A DNA stretch of 64,000 nucleotides from Microbacterium hydrothermale (GCF_004854025.1 NZ_STGM01000001.1:186001-250000); one strand, 5' to 3'. Positions 1-9,219 are shown, numbered from the stretch's first letter. Program-made: numbers and translations. Notes: a model not told the origin generated them from the sequence alone.

Positions 1-21
1 CTCGCGCAAGGCGAGCACGCG

Positions 22-714
22 TCAGACGAAGAGGTTCGCCCGGTCGAGGTCTTCGGCGAAGTCGACCTCGACCGCATACAGGTCGGAGATGTCGAGGGGC
101 TCCACGCGCATCCCGTCCTCGGCGATGGCGAGTTCGATGCCGCGCTCGAAGTAGTCCTGGTCGTCGACCCGCTGCAGGTGGCGCTGGAGCGTCTTATTGT
201 CGCGCGACGAGACGTAGTTGATGCCTACGGCTTCTCCCACGCCACCCACGACGACCTTCGAGAGCTCGTGGATGAAGCCCTCGGCATCCACCGTGTACTT
301 CACCTCTTCGTCGCTGACCTTCGCGGTGTCGACGGTGACGAACGAGCGGTCGTCGTCGACGAGGTGCGCCGCGCGAGCGAGCACGTGCGGGTCGAAGACC
401 ACGTCGCCGTTCATCCACAGCACGCCGCCGCGGCCCGTCTTGGAGAGCGCCCGGAGCAGGCTCTTCGAGGTGTTGGTCTGGTCGTAGCGGTCGTTGTAGA
501 CGTAGTCGACGCGCGGGAAGGCATCGACGATGGTCTCGGCACGGTAGCCGACCACCGTCGTGATGCGGGCACGATCGCCGAAGGCGGAGCGGATGTTGTC
601 GTGCTGCTGCTGCATGATGCTGCGCCCGTCGGCGAGGGGCGTGAGCGGTTTCGGAAGGCTGCGGCCGAGGCGCGAGCCCATGCCCGCGGCGAGGATCACG
701 ATCTGAACTGTCAA
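22..714 (-). CDS. LicC-like sugar/choline-phosphate nucleotidyltransferase
   Basis: A 230-residue protein of the NTP-transferase fold. It opens with ILAAGMGSRLG followed by PKPLTPL, the nucleotide-binding GxGxR...K signature, and has an Asp in WMNGDVVFD that probably binds the metal. Proteins of this size resemble LicC-type choline-phosphate cytidylyltransferases and short sugar-1-phosphate nucleotidyltransferases, which activate head groups for cell-surface polymers. The substrate cannot be read from sequence. The start is TTG, supported by an AGGAG ribosome site six bases upstream; no earlier in-frame start has such a site. The gene is divergent from the ABC exporter, and its 3' end lies next to the window edge, so its downstream partners are unseen. 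Confidence 0.82.
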   Translation of the reverse strand: MTVQIVILAAGMGSRLGRSLPKPLTPLADGRSIMQQQHDNIRSAFGDRARITTVVGYRAETIVDAFPRVDYVYNDRYDQTNTSKSLLRALSKTGRGGVLWMNGDVVFDPHVLARAAHLVDDDRSFVTVDTAKVSDEEVKYTVDAEGFIHELSKVVVGGVGEAVGINYVSSRDNKTLQRHLQRVDDQDYFERGIELAIAEDGMRVEPLDISDLYAVEVDFAEDLDRANLFV

Positions 715-740
715 GGCTGGCTCCTGGGGGGATGAGTCGT

Positions 741-761
741 CATGTCCGGTTCACCGGAATG
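741..761. promoter_or_regulatory. Palindrome between nucleotidyltransferase and ABC exporter
   Basis: The core TCCGGTTCACCGGA is a perfect inverted repeat (six-base arms, two-base centre). The symmetry extends outward to CAT and ATG after one mismatched pair. It lies 27 bases upstream of the nucleotidyltransferase start in the divergent intergenic space, so an operator is a reasonable inference. No regulator is encoded beside it. Confidence 0.45.
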
Positions 762-899
762 TCACGCCTTCGTGTTCGATCAACTGTAGCGAGAGCCCCC
801 TGCGAGGTGGCATGATTCGCCCCGGTCGTTGTGGTTTCGTGATGACGACGGATCACTGCGCCGCGCGACCAGCCTGCGGGCGGTGTCGGAGGTCGTTGA

Positions 900-905
900 T
901 AGTTT
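900..905 (+). promoter_or_regulatory. -10 box TAGTTT, leaderless ABC ATPase mRNA
   Basis: TAGTTT sits six bases before the ATG at 912 with no purine-rich ribosome site between them. This is the spacing expected when transcription begins at the start codon. Confidence 0.5.
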
Positions 906-911
906 GGTGCG

Positions 912-3284
912 ATGACAGCTTCGCTGCCGGATTCCCCCGAAACGTCCTCGTCTTCCTCCGAGGGTGGTTCGGAGAGCGTCGAACCGGCGGCGACGCCGGC
1001 AAAGCCGCGGACGCCCCGTGCCCCTCGCACCTCCACGCCGCGCACCCCCGTGCCGCGCACGACGACGCCGCGCGCCCCTCGGCGCGCTCCGGGGGCTGCG
1101 GCGGCTACGCCCGCCGATGCGACCGACGACGGCGACGCGTCCACGGCTGCCGCCCCGAAGCCGCGGGCTCCCCGCGCTCCGCGCGCGGCCGGAACCACGG
1201 CCGCGACGCCGCGCACCCCGGCGACGAAGAAGCCCACGGCGGCGAAATCCACCGGCGCCAAGACCACCGCGGCGAAGACCACCGCGGCGAAGACCACCGC
1301 CGCGAAGACCACGACGGCGAAGGCCGCCGCCTCGAAGACCACCGCCGCCCGGACGGCGGGCGCGAAGGCCGGCACGGCGACGCCCGCCGCGAAGCGCCCC
1401 GCGGCGAAGAAGCCCGCCACGCCCCGCACCGCCGCAGCGGCTGCCCCGGGTGGCTCCGCCGACACGATCGAGGAGCCGACCGGCTCCGCGCCTGCGCCGT
1501 CGACCGACGATCAGACCTCGTCGCCGGCGACGCCCGAGTCGGTCTCACCCGTCGTGCTGCCCGATGGCATCGTCGTTCCTCCCCGGCCTCCGCTCCCCGG
1601 TGCTCCGGACGGTTCCGCCGCTGCTTCCGTGGTCGCGCCGGTGCCGGCGGATGACGCGGAGGTGACGGATGCCGCGGACTCGGCGGGGCAGGACCCCCGC
1701 GTCGATGCGGCGGATGGACAGGACCTCGTGTCGGCGGACTCCACGGCCGTGGACCCGACGCCCGCGGATGTGGCGGTCGAGGAGCCGATCGTCGAGGAGC
1801 CTGGTGTCGGGGAAACCGCTGTCGAGGAAACGGCTGTCGGGGAGTCCGCTCATGGGGAGCCCGCTCTCGAGGAGCCCCTCGCGGCTGACCTCGTCGCTGG
1901 ACAGACCGTCGCTGGGGAACCCGTCGCCGAACAGGCCGTCGCCGAGGAGCCCTCTCTCGCGAACGGCGCGGGCACCGCCGGCCCGGCGCTCGATGACGAC
2001 GGCGTTCCTTCCGAGCGCGCCGCGGACGCCGCGTCCGACGGCTCGGACGACCGGACGCTCGTGCTCGATGTCCCCGATGTGCCCGCCGGTCCGACCGGTG
2101 ACGACGAGGACCCCACGCCTCCCGACGTGCGCGTCGAGGAGCTGACCGGCGATGGTTCGCCGGCGGAGGATCACGATGGTCCAGGAGAGGGCCCCGCGTC
2201 ACCCGACGCGCGCGTCGAGGAGCCGACCGGCGACGACGCACCGGCGGCAGGCGATGACGACGCGGCGGATGTCCTGGTATCGGGGGAGCCCGTGTCCGAG
2301 GAGCCCGTGTCCGACGAGCCCGCGTCGGTCGATGATCTCACCGACGAGGACGCACCGGCCGCGGACCACGACGACACGGTCGATCCCTCCACGCCGGAGG
2401 CGTCGACGATCGAGGCTGCGGCATCCGTCCCCGCCGCGTCCGACGACGAGACCGACGAGGTCGCTCCCGCTGCGGGGGTCGCGGCGACCGTCGAGCAGCG
2501 CCCCGCGGACGACGACGCCGCGGCGGTCCCGGTGCTGAGCCTGCGCAACGTGTCGAAGTCGTTCGGCGAGCTGCGCGCCGTCGATGCGATCGATCTCACC
2601 GTTCCGGCGGGTTCGTTCTACGGCCTGGTCGGCCCCAACGGTGCCGGCAAGACCACCACCCTGTCGATCATCGCGGGCCTGCTCCGCGCCGACAGCGGAT
2701 CCGTGACGATCAACGGCGTCGACGCCACGAAGCGCTCGCGCGAGGCGAAGAAGCTCATCGGCGTACTGCCCGACCGCCTGCGCACCTTCGACCGCCTGAC
2801 CGGTCGGCAACTGCTGTCGTACTACGGCGCTCTGCGCGGCCTGCCCGCCCCGCTCGTCGAGAGCCGCACGGCGGACCTCGCCCGCGCTTTCGACCTCGTC
2901 GACGCGCTGGCCCGCCCCGTCTCCGACTACTCGGCCGGGATGACCAAGAAGGTCATGCTGGCGGGAGCCATGATCCACTCGCCGCGTCTGCTGGTGCTCG
3001 ACGAGCCGTTCGAGGCCGTGGACCCCGTCTCGAGCGGCGTCATCCTCGACATCCTCGGCTCGTACGTCGACCACGGCGGCACGGTGATCCTCTCCAGCCA
3101 CGGCATGGAGCTCGTCGAGCGCGTCTGCTCGCGCGTCGCGGTGATCGTGTCGGGTCAGGTGCTCGCCGAGGGAACCGTGGACGAGGTACGCGGAGAGGCG
3201 ACGCTCGAACAGCGCTTCCTCGAGTTGGCCGGTGGCCTGGGCGACGTGGAGGGCCTCGAGTGGTTGCACACGTTCTCCGCCTGA
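912..3284 (+). CDS. ABC transporter ATPase with giant low-complexity N-terminus
   Basis: A 790-residue protein. Residues 1 to about 540 are low-complexity: first Pro/Arg/Thr-rich, then Lys/Ala/Thr repeats of the AAKTT type like a histone H1 tail (about residues 110-180), then a long acidic stretch with repeated VEEP and VGE units. From about residue 540 follows one ordinary ABC ATPase domain: Walker A GPNGAGKTTT (about 574), signature YSAGM (about 673), Walker B LLVLDEPF, and an H-loop in SSHGMEL. It energises the permease encoded by the next gene, which it overlaps. The class (Walker A, DRI-type gene organisation) is that of two-gene ABC-2-like exporters; the substrate is unknown. Typical ATPases of this class have 230-310 residues, so the N-terminal extension is the oddity. 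The start follows a leaderless-type promoter; a later start cannot be excluded. Confidence 0.85.
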   Translation: MTASLPDSPETSSSSSEGGSESVEPAATPAKPRTPRAPRTSTPRTPVPRTTTPRAPRRAPGAAAATPADATDDGDASTAAAPKPRAPRAPRAAGTTAATPRTPATKKPTAAKSTGAKTTAAKTTAAKTTAAKTTTAKAAASKTTAARTAGAKAGTATPAAKRPAAKKPATPRTAAAAAPGGSADTIEEPTGSAPAPSTDDQTSSPATPESVSPVVLPDGIVVPPRPPLPGAPDGSAAASVVAPVPADDAEVTDAADSAGQDPRVDAADGQDLVSADSTAVDPTPADVAVEEPIVEEPGVGETAVEETAVGESAHGEPALEEPLAADLVAGQTVAGEPVAEQAVAEEPSLANGAGTAGPALDDDGVPSERAADAASDGSDDRTLVLDVPDVPAGPTGDDEDPTPPDVRVEELTGDGSPAEDHDGPGEGPASPDARVEEPTGDDAPAAGDDDAADVLVSGEPVSEEPVSDEPASVDDLTDEDAPAADHDDTVDPSTPEASTIEAAASVPAASDDETDEVAPAAGVAATVEQRPADDDAAAVPVLSLRNVSKSFGELRAVDAIDLTVPAGSFYGLVGPNGAGKTTTLSIIAGLLRADSGSVTINGVDATKRSREAKKLIGVLPDRLRTFDRLTGRQLLSYYGALRGLPAPLVESRTADLARAFDLVDALARPVSDYSAGMTKKVMLAGAMIHSPRLLVLDEPFEAVDPVSSGVILDILGSYVDHGGTVILSSHGMELVERVCSRVAVIVSGQVLAEGTVDEVRGEATLEQRFLELAGGLGDVEGLEWLHTFSA

Positions 3285-4822
3285 GACTCGCGATGATGGT
3301 GGGCGCCCTCCGCGGCGACCCGCGCGAGGTCGTCCGCCGCGCCATCGGCGTCATGCTGCTCATCGCCGGGACCATCGTGGCCGCCGTCAGCGCGGCCGGT
3401 CTCGCCGACACCGACAGCCTCACCACGGCCGTCGTCACCGTGCTCGCCGGTTCGGCCGTGACCCTCGGCTTCGCGGTGGGACCGCCGGTGACCGCGTCCG
3501 TCGACCCGCTCGACCCTCGACGCTTCGCCATGGTCGGGCCCGAACCGCGCCCGCTCGCCGGTGCCCTGCTGTTGGCCGGGTTCCTGAGCGTGCCGGTGTT
3601 CGTCGTCCTGGTGCTCGGCATCGGTCTCGCCATCGCGTGGGGCGGTCACGGCGCTCCGGCTCTCGCGAGCATCGTGTCGGTCGTGCTCGGGCTGACCACG
3701 TGCGTCCTGCTCGCGCGCGTCAGCATGGCCCTCGGCGCGCTCGTGCAGCGCCCCCGGCAGTCGCGCGAACTCGTCGGCGTCTACCTCGTCGCCGTGCTGG
3801 TGGTCGTCGTGCCGGTGGGCGTCTTCCTCGGCTCGCTCGAGTGGCGCGGCGCCGTCCCCTCGCAGTTGGCATCCGCCGCCGAGATCCTCGCGTGGACGCC
3901 GATCGGCGCCGCATGGGGCATCGCCGTGGCCCCCAGCGTCGGTGCCGCCGTCGGCAGCCTCGTCGTCGCGCTGGTCACGATCGCCGTGCTCGTGCTGGCC
4001 TGGTTCGCACTCGTGACCGCCCTGCTCACCACGACGCGCCGACCCGCGGCCGCGCGGGAGCGCGGCGGGCTCGGCTGGTTCGCCATCCTGCCGGGAACGC
4101 CCGGGGGAGCCGTCGCCGCCCGCAGCCTGTCGTACTGGCTGCGCGACCGCCGCTACATCGTCAACGTGATCGTCGTCCCGATCGCCGCCGTCGTCTCGAC
4201 GGTCCCGCTGCTCGTCGCCGGCGTCCCGTTCGAGATCGCCGTGCTGCTGCCCGTGCCGATCATGGCCCTCTTCTTCGGCTGGCTCCCGCACAACGACCTC
4301 GCGTACGACTCCACCGCCCTGTGGATGCACATCGCCAGCGGCATGCGCGGAGCCCCCGACCGCATCGGGCGTCTCGTGCCCGTCCTGCTCATCGGCATCC
4401 CGGTGCTGGCGGTCAGCCTCCCTCTCGCGATCGTCGCGCACGGCCGATGGGCCATCCTGCCCGCCATGATCGGCGTCTGTGCGGCCCTCTTCCTGGCCGG
4501 TCTCGGTCTGTCGAGCGTGTCGTCGGTCCTCGCCCCTTACGCGGTGTCGCGTCCGGGCGACAGTCCCTTCCAGCAGCCTCAGCGCACCGGTTCGGGCGGA
4601 GTCGTCGCCCAGGGCCTGGTCATGGCGGGGGCCATCGCCACGGCCCTGCCCTCGATCCTGCTGACCTGGGGGGCCATCGGCGGCGACACGATCGACGCGA
4701 TGCTCGCGATGTGGGTGGGAATCGGCGCCGGAGCGGTGGTGCTGATCATCGGCGTCACCGTCGGTTCGGTGCTGTTCGAGGGGCGCGCGACCCGCCTCAT
4801 GGAGTTCGCCGAGGCGACCTGA
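3260..4822 (+). CDS. ABC exporter permease, multi-pass membrane protein
   Basis: A 520-residue, strongly hydrophobic protein with about a dozen predicted membrane segments grouped in pairs separated by short Arg-rich loops. It begins at a GTG inside the 3' end of the ATPase gene (25-base overlap), so the two are translationally coupled and probably form one exporter. An ATG pair at 3293-3298 is an alternative start. No cargo gene lies nearby. I do not recognise a named family beyond ABC-2-like permeases. Confidence 0.8.
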   Translation: MVAHVLRLRLAMMVGALRGDPREVVRRAIGVMLLIAGTIVAAVSAAGLADTDSLTTAVVTVLAGSAVTLGFAVGPPVTASVDPLDPRRFAMVGPEPRPLAGALLLAGFLSVPVFVVLVLGIGLAIAWGGHGAPALASIVSVVLGLTTCVLLARVSMALGALVQRPRQSRELVGVYLVAVLVVVVPVGVFLGSLEWRGAVPSQLASAAEILAWTPIGAAWGIAVAPSVGAAVGSLVVALVTIAVLVLAWFALVTALLTTTRRPAAARERGGLGWFAILPGTPGGAVAARSLSYWLRDRRYIVNVIVVPIAAVVSTVPLLVAGVPFEIAVLLPVPIMALFFGWLPHNDLAYDSTALWMHIASGMRGAPDRIGRLVPVLLIGIPVLAVSLPLAIVAHGRWAILPAMIGVCAALFLAGLGLSSVSSVLAPYAVSRPGDSPFQQPQRTGSGGVVAQGLVMAGAIATALPSILLTWGAIGGDTIDAMLAMWVGIGAGAVVLIIGVTVGSVLFEGRATRLMEFAEAT

Positions 4823-4859
4823 GCGCGAAGCCGACCGAGCCGTGCGGCGAGGTCGCGGC

Positions 4860-4865
4860 TACACT
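4860..4865 (+). promoter_or_regulatory. -10 box TACACT for DUF3039 gene
   Basis: TACACT lies eight bases before the ATG at 4874, giving at most a very short leader. No ribosome site is visible. Confidence 0.45.
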
Positions 4866-4873
4866 GGCTCACC

Positions 4874-5140
4874 ATGAGCACGCCTCTCGACAGTCCGGAC
4901 AGCGGGGGTCTCGCGACCCTCGATCGCGAGCTCGAAGAGCTCATCCGCGAAGAGAACATCGAGCCCGGCGACCATGAGCGTTTCTCGCACTACGTGAAGA
5001 AGGACAAGATCCTCGAGTCCGCCATCACCGGCAAGCCCGTGCGGGCCCTGTGCGGAAAGAAGTGGACCCCGGGTCGCGACCCCGAGAAGTTCCCGGTCTG
5101 CCCGCAGTGCAAAGAGATCTACGAGTCCCTCGTCAACTGA
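4874..5140 (+). CDS. DUF3039 family protein
   Basis: An 88-residue acidic protein. The second half has the family core: FSHYVKKDKI, ALCGKKW, then a CPQC pair and KEIYESL. The cysteines (one in ALCGK, two in CPQC) suggest a small metal-binding knuckle. DUF3039 proteins are small actinobacterial proteins of unknown function. The gene is monocistronic, with its own promoter-like box and a strong hairpin behind it. The function should be left unassigned. Confidence 0.85.
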   Translation: MSTPLDSPDSGGLATLDRELEELIREENIEPGDHERFSHYVKKDKILESAITGKPVRALCGKKWTPGRDPEKFPVCPQCKEIYESLVN

Positions 5141-5151
5141 CCGACCCGCCG

Positions 5152-5182
5152 GCCCCTCCGCGTCTCGACGCGCGAGGGGCCC
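5152..5182 (+). terminator. Hairpin terminator after DUF3039 gene
   Basis: GGCCCCTC pairs with GAGGGGCC and the inner CGCGTC pairs with GACGCG, giving a 14-pair stem 12 bases after the stop codon. A short CGCTTT follows. Confidence 0.7.
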
Positions 5183-5229
5183 TCGCTTTCCGCCGTGGGA
5201 GCCTCGCGACCTTGACCCCTGCGGAGCGG

Positions 5230-5275
5230 GCGGACTGATCGCTCCGCGCCCCCGCGAGAGCGCTGGTCAGTCCGC
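5230..5275 (-). terminator. Inverted repeat overlapping the pncB stop codon
   Basis: GCGGACTGA at 5230-5238 is the exact inverse of TCAGTCCGC at 5267-5275, and the second arm contains the pncB stop codon. Partial pairing of the intervening bases (GATCGCT with AGCGCTG) extends the stem. It probably ends pncB transcription. Confidence 0.5.
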
Positions 5276-6592
5276 GTCGCGATACTCCGTCGGCAGGGCG
5301 GGGTCGGCCTTGCTGAGCGCGAGCGCGCGGATCGGCAGCTCCTCGCGCACGCGGGCGTGATGGGCTCGCGCGGCCTGCACGCCATCGCGGCCCACGGATG
5401 CGGCATCCGCCTCTCCGCCCTCCATGAGCGTCGTCTGCAGGGCGCGGGCGTCGGGGTGCTCCGACGCCGTCGACAACTCCTCGAAGCCGTCGCTGACGAC
5501 GATGAGCTCCGACGTGGCGGTGCCGTTGTCGAGCGTGCGGAAGGCGGCCTTGCGTCCGCCGTGCGAGGCCTTCTCGGCGGATGCCTTCGCCACGGCCACC
5601 CACGACCCGTCCGCCGCTTCGCGCGCGACGAGCTTGAACACGAGTCCCGCCGTCGGCACGCCCGAGCCGGTCGCCACGGAGGTTCCGACGCCGTAGGAGT
5701 CGACGGGGGAGGCGGCGAGGGCGGCGAGCGCGTACTCGTCGAGATCGCTCGTCACCGTGATGCGGGTGCTCGTCGCCCCGAGCTCGTCGAGCTGCGCGCG
5801 CACTTCGCCGGCGACGATCGGCAGGTCGCCCGAGTCGATGCGCACCGCGCCGAGCTCCGTCCCCGCGACGCGCACGGCCGTGCGCACCCCCTCGGCGATG
5901 TCGTACGTGTCGATGAGCAGCGTCGTGCCGGTGCCGAGGGCCGCGATCTGCGAACGGAACGCGTCTTCTTCGCTGTCATGCAGCAGGGTCCAGGCGTGCG
6001 CCGCCGTGCCCATCGTCGGCACTCCCCAGCGCCGCCCGGCCTCGAGGTTGCTCGTGGCCGAGAAGCCGGCGATGTACGCGGCCCGCGCGGCGGCCACGGC
6101 GGCCTCTTCGCTCGCGCGACGCGAACCCATCTCCGCGAGCGGGCGGTCTCCGGCGGCGACGCTCATGCGCGCCGCGGCGGTGGCCACGGCCGAGTCGTAG
6201 TTCAGGATGCTGAGAGCGAGCGTCTCGAGCAGCACCGCCTCGGCGAAGGTGCCCTCGATCGTCAGCAGCGGGGACCCGGGGAAGTAGATCTCGCCCTCGC
6301 GGTAGCCCGTCACCGACCCCGAGAAGCGGTAGTCCGCGAGGAAGTCGATCGTCGTGTCATCCACCACCTTCTCGTCGCGCAGGTAGCGGAGCTCGTCGTC
6401 GCCGAAGCGGAAGTCGCGGATCGCCTCGAGAAGACGGCCCGTTCCCGCGACGACGCCGAACCGGCGTCCGCCGGACAGACGGCGACCGAAGACCTCGAAC
6501 ACGCAGCGGCGCTGCGCCGTGCCGTCGCGCAGGGCGGCGTCGAGCATCGTGAGTTCGTAGCGGTCGGTGTGCAGGGCGGTGCTGCGGGTCAT
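5267..6592 (-). CDS. pncB: Nicotinate phosphoribosyltransferase
   Basis: A 441-residue protein joining nicotinate to PRPP to make nicotinate mononucleotide in the Preiss-Handler NAD salvage pathway. Visible family features are the N-terminal DRYELTMLDAAL, a central MGTAAHAW loop that follows the basic MGSRRASEEA element, LIDTYD, and VRIDSGDL in the phosphate-binding barrel. Length fits the family. TAGGCT lies exactly six bases before the ATG (6599-6604 on the plus strand), so the mRNA is probably leaderless. The C-terminal 20 residues (LSKADPALPTEYRDAD) are complete. The gene is divergent from murI. Confidence 0.93.
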   Translation of the reverse strand: MTRSTALHTDRYELTMLDAALRDGTAQRRCVFEVFGRRLSGGRRFGVVAGTGRLLEAIRDFRFGDDELRYLRDEKVVDDTTIDFLADYRFSGSVTGYREGEIYFPGSPLLTIEGTFAEAVLLETLALSILNYDSAVATAAARMSVAAGDRPLAEMGSRRASEEAAVAAARAAYIAGFSATSNLEAGRRWGVPTMGTAAHAWTLLHDSEEDAFRSQIAALGTGTTLLIDTYDIAEGVRTAVRVAGTELGAVRIDSGDLPIVAGEVRAQLDELGATSTRITVTSDLDEYALAALAASPVDSYGVGTSVATGSGVPTAGLVFKLVAREAADGSWVAVAKASAEKASHGGRKAAFRTLDNGTATSELIVVSDGFEELSTASEHPDARALQTTLMEGGEADAASVGRDGVQAARAHHARVREELPIRALALSKADPALPTEYRDAD

Positions 6593-6956
6593 CGCGCCAG
6601 CCTATTGCGGCACCGGCGCCGCCCCGGCGCGCATCCCCGGCGCTTGACACCCGCCCCTCGCCGTTCCGAACTCCGGAATTTTCGGCGCGGACAAGGGCCG
6701 GGGGCGCCGGGGAAGCCGGGTTCGCGCGTTCTCTCCGGAGTTTCGCCCGCGCGCCGCACCCGCGCGTCGTCCCGGCCCCGGCCCCCGCGCCGCCTCGGTC
6801 TGCGCGCCGACCCCACCCCGGCGCGCGCCAGCTCGCGCCACCCCGGCCCCCGCCCCGCCCCGGCTCGCACGCCGGCCCGCCCCGCGCCGGCCGAGCACCC
6901 GCCCCACCCCGCGCCCGCCCGGCGCACCCGGAACCCGCCCGGTAGGCTGGACCCCT
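6593..6956. repeat. pncB-murI intergenic region with eroded palindrome
   Basis: This is 364 bases of extreme GC content without a convincing gene. It holds the two outward promoters: TAGGCT for pncB at 6599-6604 on the minus strand and TAGGCT for murI at 6943-6948. At 6668-6744 are AACTCCGGA and, inverted, TCCGGAGTT separated by about 60 bases. This matches the arms and inner sequence of the GTGCACAACTCC palindromes found at 39763 and 39938, and looks like an older, eroded copy. The rest is simple C/G-rich sequence. Confidence 0.5.
6943..6948 (+). promoter_or_regulatory. -10 box TAGGCT for murI
   Basis: TAGGCT lies eight bases before the murI ATG, consistent with a leaderless or near-leaderless message. 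Confidence 0.5.
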
Positions 6957-7775
6957 ATGGATGACGCGCCGATCGGGATCTTCGACTCGGGAGTCGGCGG
7001 TCTCACCGTCGCCCGGGCCGTGTCGCAGCAGCTTCCGCGCGAGTCCATCCTCTACATCGGCGACACCGCCCGCTCGCCGTACGGGCCCAAGCCCATCGCC
7101 GACGTGCGCAAGTACTCGCTCGAGGTGCTCGACACCCTGGTCGAGCAGGGCGTGAAGATGCTCGTGATCGCGTGCAACACGGCATCCGCGGCGATGCTCC
7201 GCGATGCGCGCGAACGCTACGACGTCCCCGTCGTCGAGGTCATCGGGCCCGCCGTGCGCACCGCGATGTCGACGACGCGCAACGGTCGCATCGGCGTCAT
7301 CGGCACGGTCGGCACGATCGGGTCGCGCGCCTACCAGGACATGCTCGAGGTCAACGAACGCCTCACCGTGTTCGCCGAGGCCTGCCCGCGCTTCGTCGAG
7401 TTCGTCGAGGCCGGCGTCACCGACTCGCCCGAGGTGCTGGCCACCGCGGAGCAGTACCTCGCGCCGCTCCGCCGCGCCGGGGTCGACACGCTCGTGCTCG
7501 GGTGCACGCACTACCCGTTCCTCGAGGGAGCCATCAGCTACGTGATGGGTCCCGACGTGAGCCTCGTCTCGAGCGACAGCGAGACCGCGAAAGACGTCTT
7601 CCGCCAGCTCGTCTCGCGCGACCTGCTCGCGAGCCCCGACGCCGTGCCGACGCACCGCTACGAGGCGACCGGCTCGTCGGCAGACGACTTCCTGCGCCTG
7701 GCGCACCGCCTCATGGGCCGCGAGGTGCGCGAGGTGCAGCTCGTGCAGACCGGCGCCATCGACCTGCCGCGCTGA
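6957..7775 (+). CDS. murI: Glutamate racemase
   Basis: A 272-residue enzyme that interconverts L- and D-glutamate for peptidoglycan precursor synthesis in the cytoplasm. Both catalytic cysteines are present, in [10 protein letters not shown] (about residue 73) and LGCTHYPFL (about residue 182), with the substrate-binding IFDSGVGG near the N-terminus. Length is normal. It is followed after 37 bases by rph, with a GGAGG site for rph in the gap, and then rdgB: a three-gene group often seen in actinobacteria. Confidence 0.95.
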   Translation: MDDAPIGIFDSGVGGLTVARAVSQQLPRESILYIGDTARSPYGPKPIADVRKYSLEVLDTLVEQGVKMLVIACNTASAAMLRDARERYDVPVVEVIGPAVRTAMSTTRNGRIGVIGTVGTIGSRAYQDMLEVNERLTVFAEACPRFVEFVEAGVTDSPEVLATAEQYLAPLRRAGVDTLVLGCTHYPFLEGAISYVMGPDVSLVSSDSETAKDVFRQLVSRDLLASPDAVPTHRYEATGSSADDFLRLAHRLMGREVREVQLVQTGAIDLPR

Positions 7776-7812
7776 GGCGCGGCATCCACCCGTTCCCTTC
7801 CCTGGAGGACTC

Positions 7813-8538
7813 ATGACCCGCAAAGACGGCCGCACCAACGACCAGCTCCGCCCCGTGACCATCGAGCGCGGGTGGTCGGCGCACGCCGAGGGCTCGGCGC
7901 TCATCACCTTCGGGGGCACCAAGGTGCTGTGCACGGCCTCGTTCACCAACGGCGTGCCGCGCTGGCTCACCGGCAAGGGCAAGGGCTGGGTCACCGCCGA
8001 GTACGCCATGCTCCCGCGCGCGACGAACAGCCGCAACGACCGCGAGAGCATCAAGGGCAAGGTCGGCGGGCGCACGCACGAGATCTCGCGCCTGATCGGT
8101 CGTGCCCTGCGCGCCGTGGTCGACACCAAGGCGCTCGGCGAGAACACCATCGTGATCGACTGCGACGTGCTGCAGGCCGACGGCGGCACGCGCACCGCCG
8201 CGATCACGGGGGCGTACGTCGCCCTGGCGGATGCCATCGCCTGGGGCCGGGAGAAGAAGTTCATCGCCCAGCGCTCCGAGGTGCTCATCGACTCGGTGTC
8301 GGCGGTGTCGGTCGGCATCATCGACGGTGAGCCGATGCTCGACCTCGCCTACGTCGAGGACGTGCGCGCCGAGACCGACATGAACGTCGTCGTCACGGGC
8401 CGGGGGCTGTTCGTCGAGGTGCAGGGCACCGCCGAGGGCGCGCCGTTCGACAAGGCCGAACTCGACCGCCTTCTCGACCTCGCGGTGAACGGTTGCGCCG
8501 ACCTGCGCGGCATCCAGTCGACCGCTCTCGAGGCCTGA
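7813..8538 (+). CDS. rph: Ribonuclease PH
   Basis: A 241-residue phosphorolytic 3'-5' exoribonuclease that trims tRNA precursors. Family landmarks are [18 protein letters not shown] at the start, [19 protein letters not shown] in the active-site region and [13 protein letters not shown], which lines the phosphate site. A strong ribosome site (GGAGG) precedes the ATG by five bases. It is transcribed with murI, and rdgB starts only two bases after its stop, so coupled expression is likely. Confidence 0.95.
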   Translation: MTRKDGRTNDQLRPVTIERGWSAHAEGSALITFGGTKVLCTASFTNGVPRWLTGKGKGWVTAEYAMLPRATNSRNDRESIKGKVGGRTHEISRLIGRALRAVVDTKALGENTIVIDCDVLQADGGTRTAAITGAYVALADAIAWGREKKFIAQRSEVLIDSVSAVSVGIIDGEPMLDLAYVEDVRAETDMNVVVTGRGLFVEVQGTAEGAPFDKAELDRLLDLAVNGCADLRGIQSTALEA

Positions 8539-8540
8539 GC

Positions 8541-9137
8541 ATGGCGCGCGTCGTCCTCGCCACGCACAACCCGCACAAGGTCGAGGAGTTCCAGGCGATC
8601 GTCGCCGCGGTGCGCCCCGACCTCGAGGTCGTCGGGTACGACGGCCCCGAGCCGGTCGAAGACGGGGTGACGTTCGCGGCCAACGCGCTCATCAAGGCGC
8701 GAGCGGCGGCCCGGCACACGGGACTGCCCGCGCTGGCCGACGATTCGGGCGTCGCGGTGGACGTGCTGGGCGGTTCGCCCGGCGTGTTCTCGGCGTACTG
8801 GGCCGGACACAAGAAGGATGCCGCCGCCAACCTCGAGCTGCTGCTCGACCAGGTGTCCGACGTCGCCGATCCGCACCGCACCGCGCAGTTCGTGTCGGTC
8901 ATCGCGCTGGTGCGTCCCGACGGGACCGAGGATGTCGTCGAGGGCCGCTGGCCCGGTCGACTCGCGACGGCTCCCGCCGGAGCGGGCGGCTTCGGCTACG
9001 ACCCGATCTTCGTCCCCGACGGTCAGCCGCAGGGGGCCGAGCGCACCGTGGGGGAGTGGACGGCCGAGGAGAAGAACGCCCAGTCGCACCGCGCCCGCGC
9101 GTTCGTCGAGCTCGCGCCGCTGCTCGCGCAGCTGTGA
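8541..9137 (+). CDS. rdgB: RdgB/HAM1 non-canonical purine NTP pyrophosphatase
   Basis: A 198-residue house-cleaning enzyme that hydrolyses dITP, ITP and XTP so they are not built into nucleic acids. It starts LATHNPHKVEEF (triphosphate loop), has the catalytic ADDSGVAVDVLGG and ends with FGYDPIFVPDG, the family signature. I chose the ATG two bases after the rph stop because the protein aligns from LATHNPHK; an upstream in-frame start inside rph would add residues unlike the family. Confidence 0.93.
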   Translation: MARVVLATHNPHKVEEFQAIVAAVRPDLEVVGYDGPEPVEDGVTFAANALIKARAAARHTGLPALADDSGVAVDVLGGSPGVFSAYWAGHKKDAAANLELLLDQVSDVADPHRTAQFVSVIALVRPDGTEDVVEGRWPGRLATAPAGAGGFGYDPIFVPDGQPQGAERTVGEWTAEEKNAQSHRARAFVELAPLLAQL

Positions 9138-9207
9138 CCCGGCCGGGCTGACACCGGTTCTCATTCCCGACTTCCGCGGAAAGACGCGGCTCGACGGCGG
9201 TCCGCCC

Positions 9208-9213
9208 TAGCCT
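9208..9213 (+). promoter_or_regulatory. -10 box TAGCCT for cation efflux gene
   Basis: TAGCCT stands exactly six bases before the ATG at 9220, the recurring leaderless arrangement of this window. Confidence 0.5.
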
Positions 9214-9219
9214 GGAAGC

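Noticed and set aside
178-735. Plus-strand open frame opposite the nucleotidyltransferase
   Set aside because: Complement of a well-supported gene; long antisense frames are common in GC-rich DNA.
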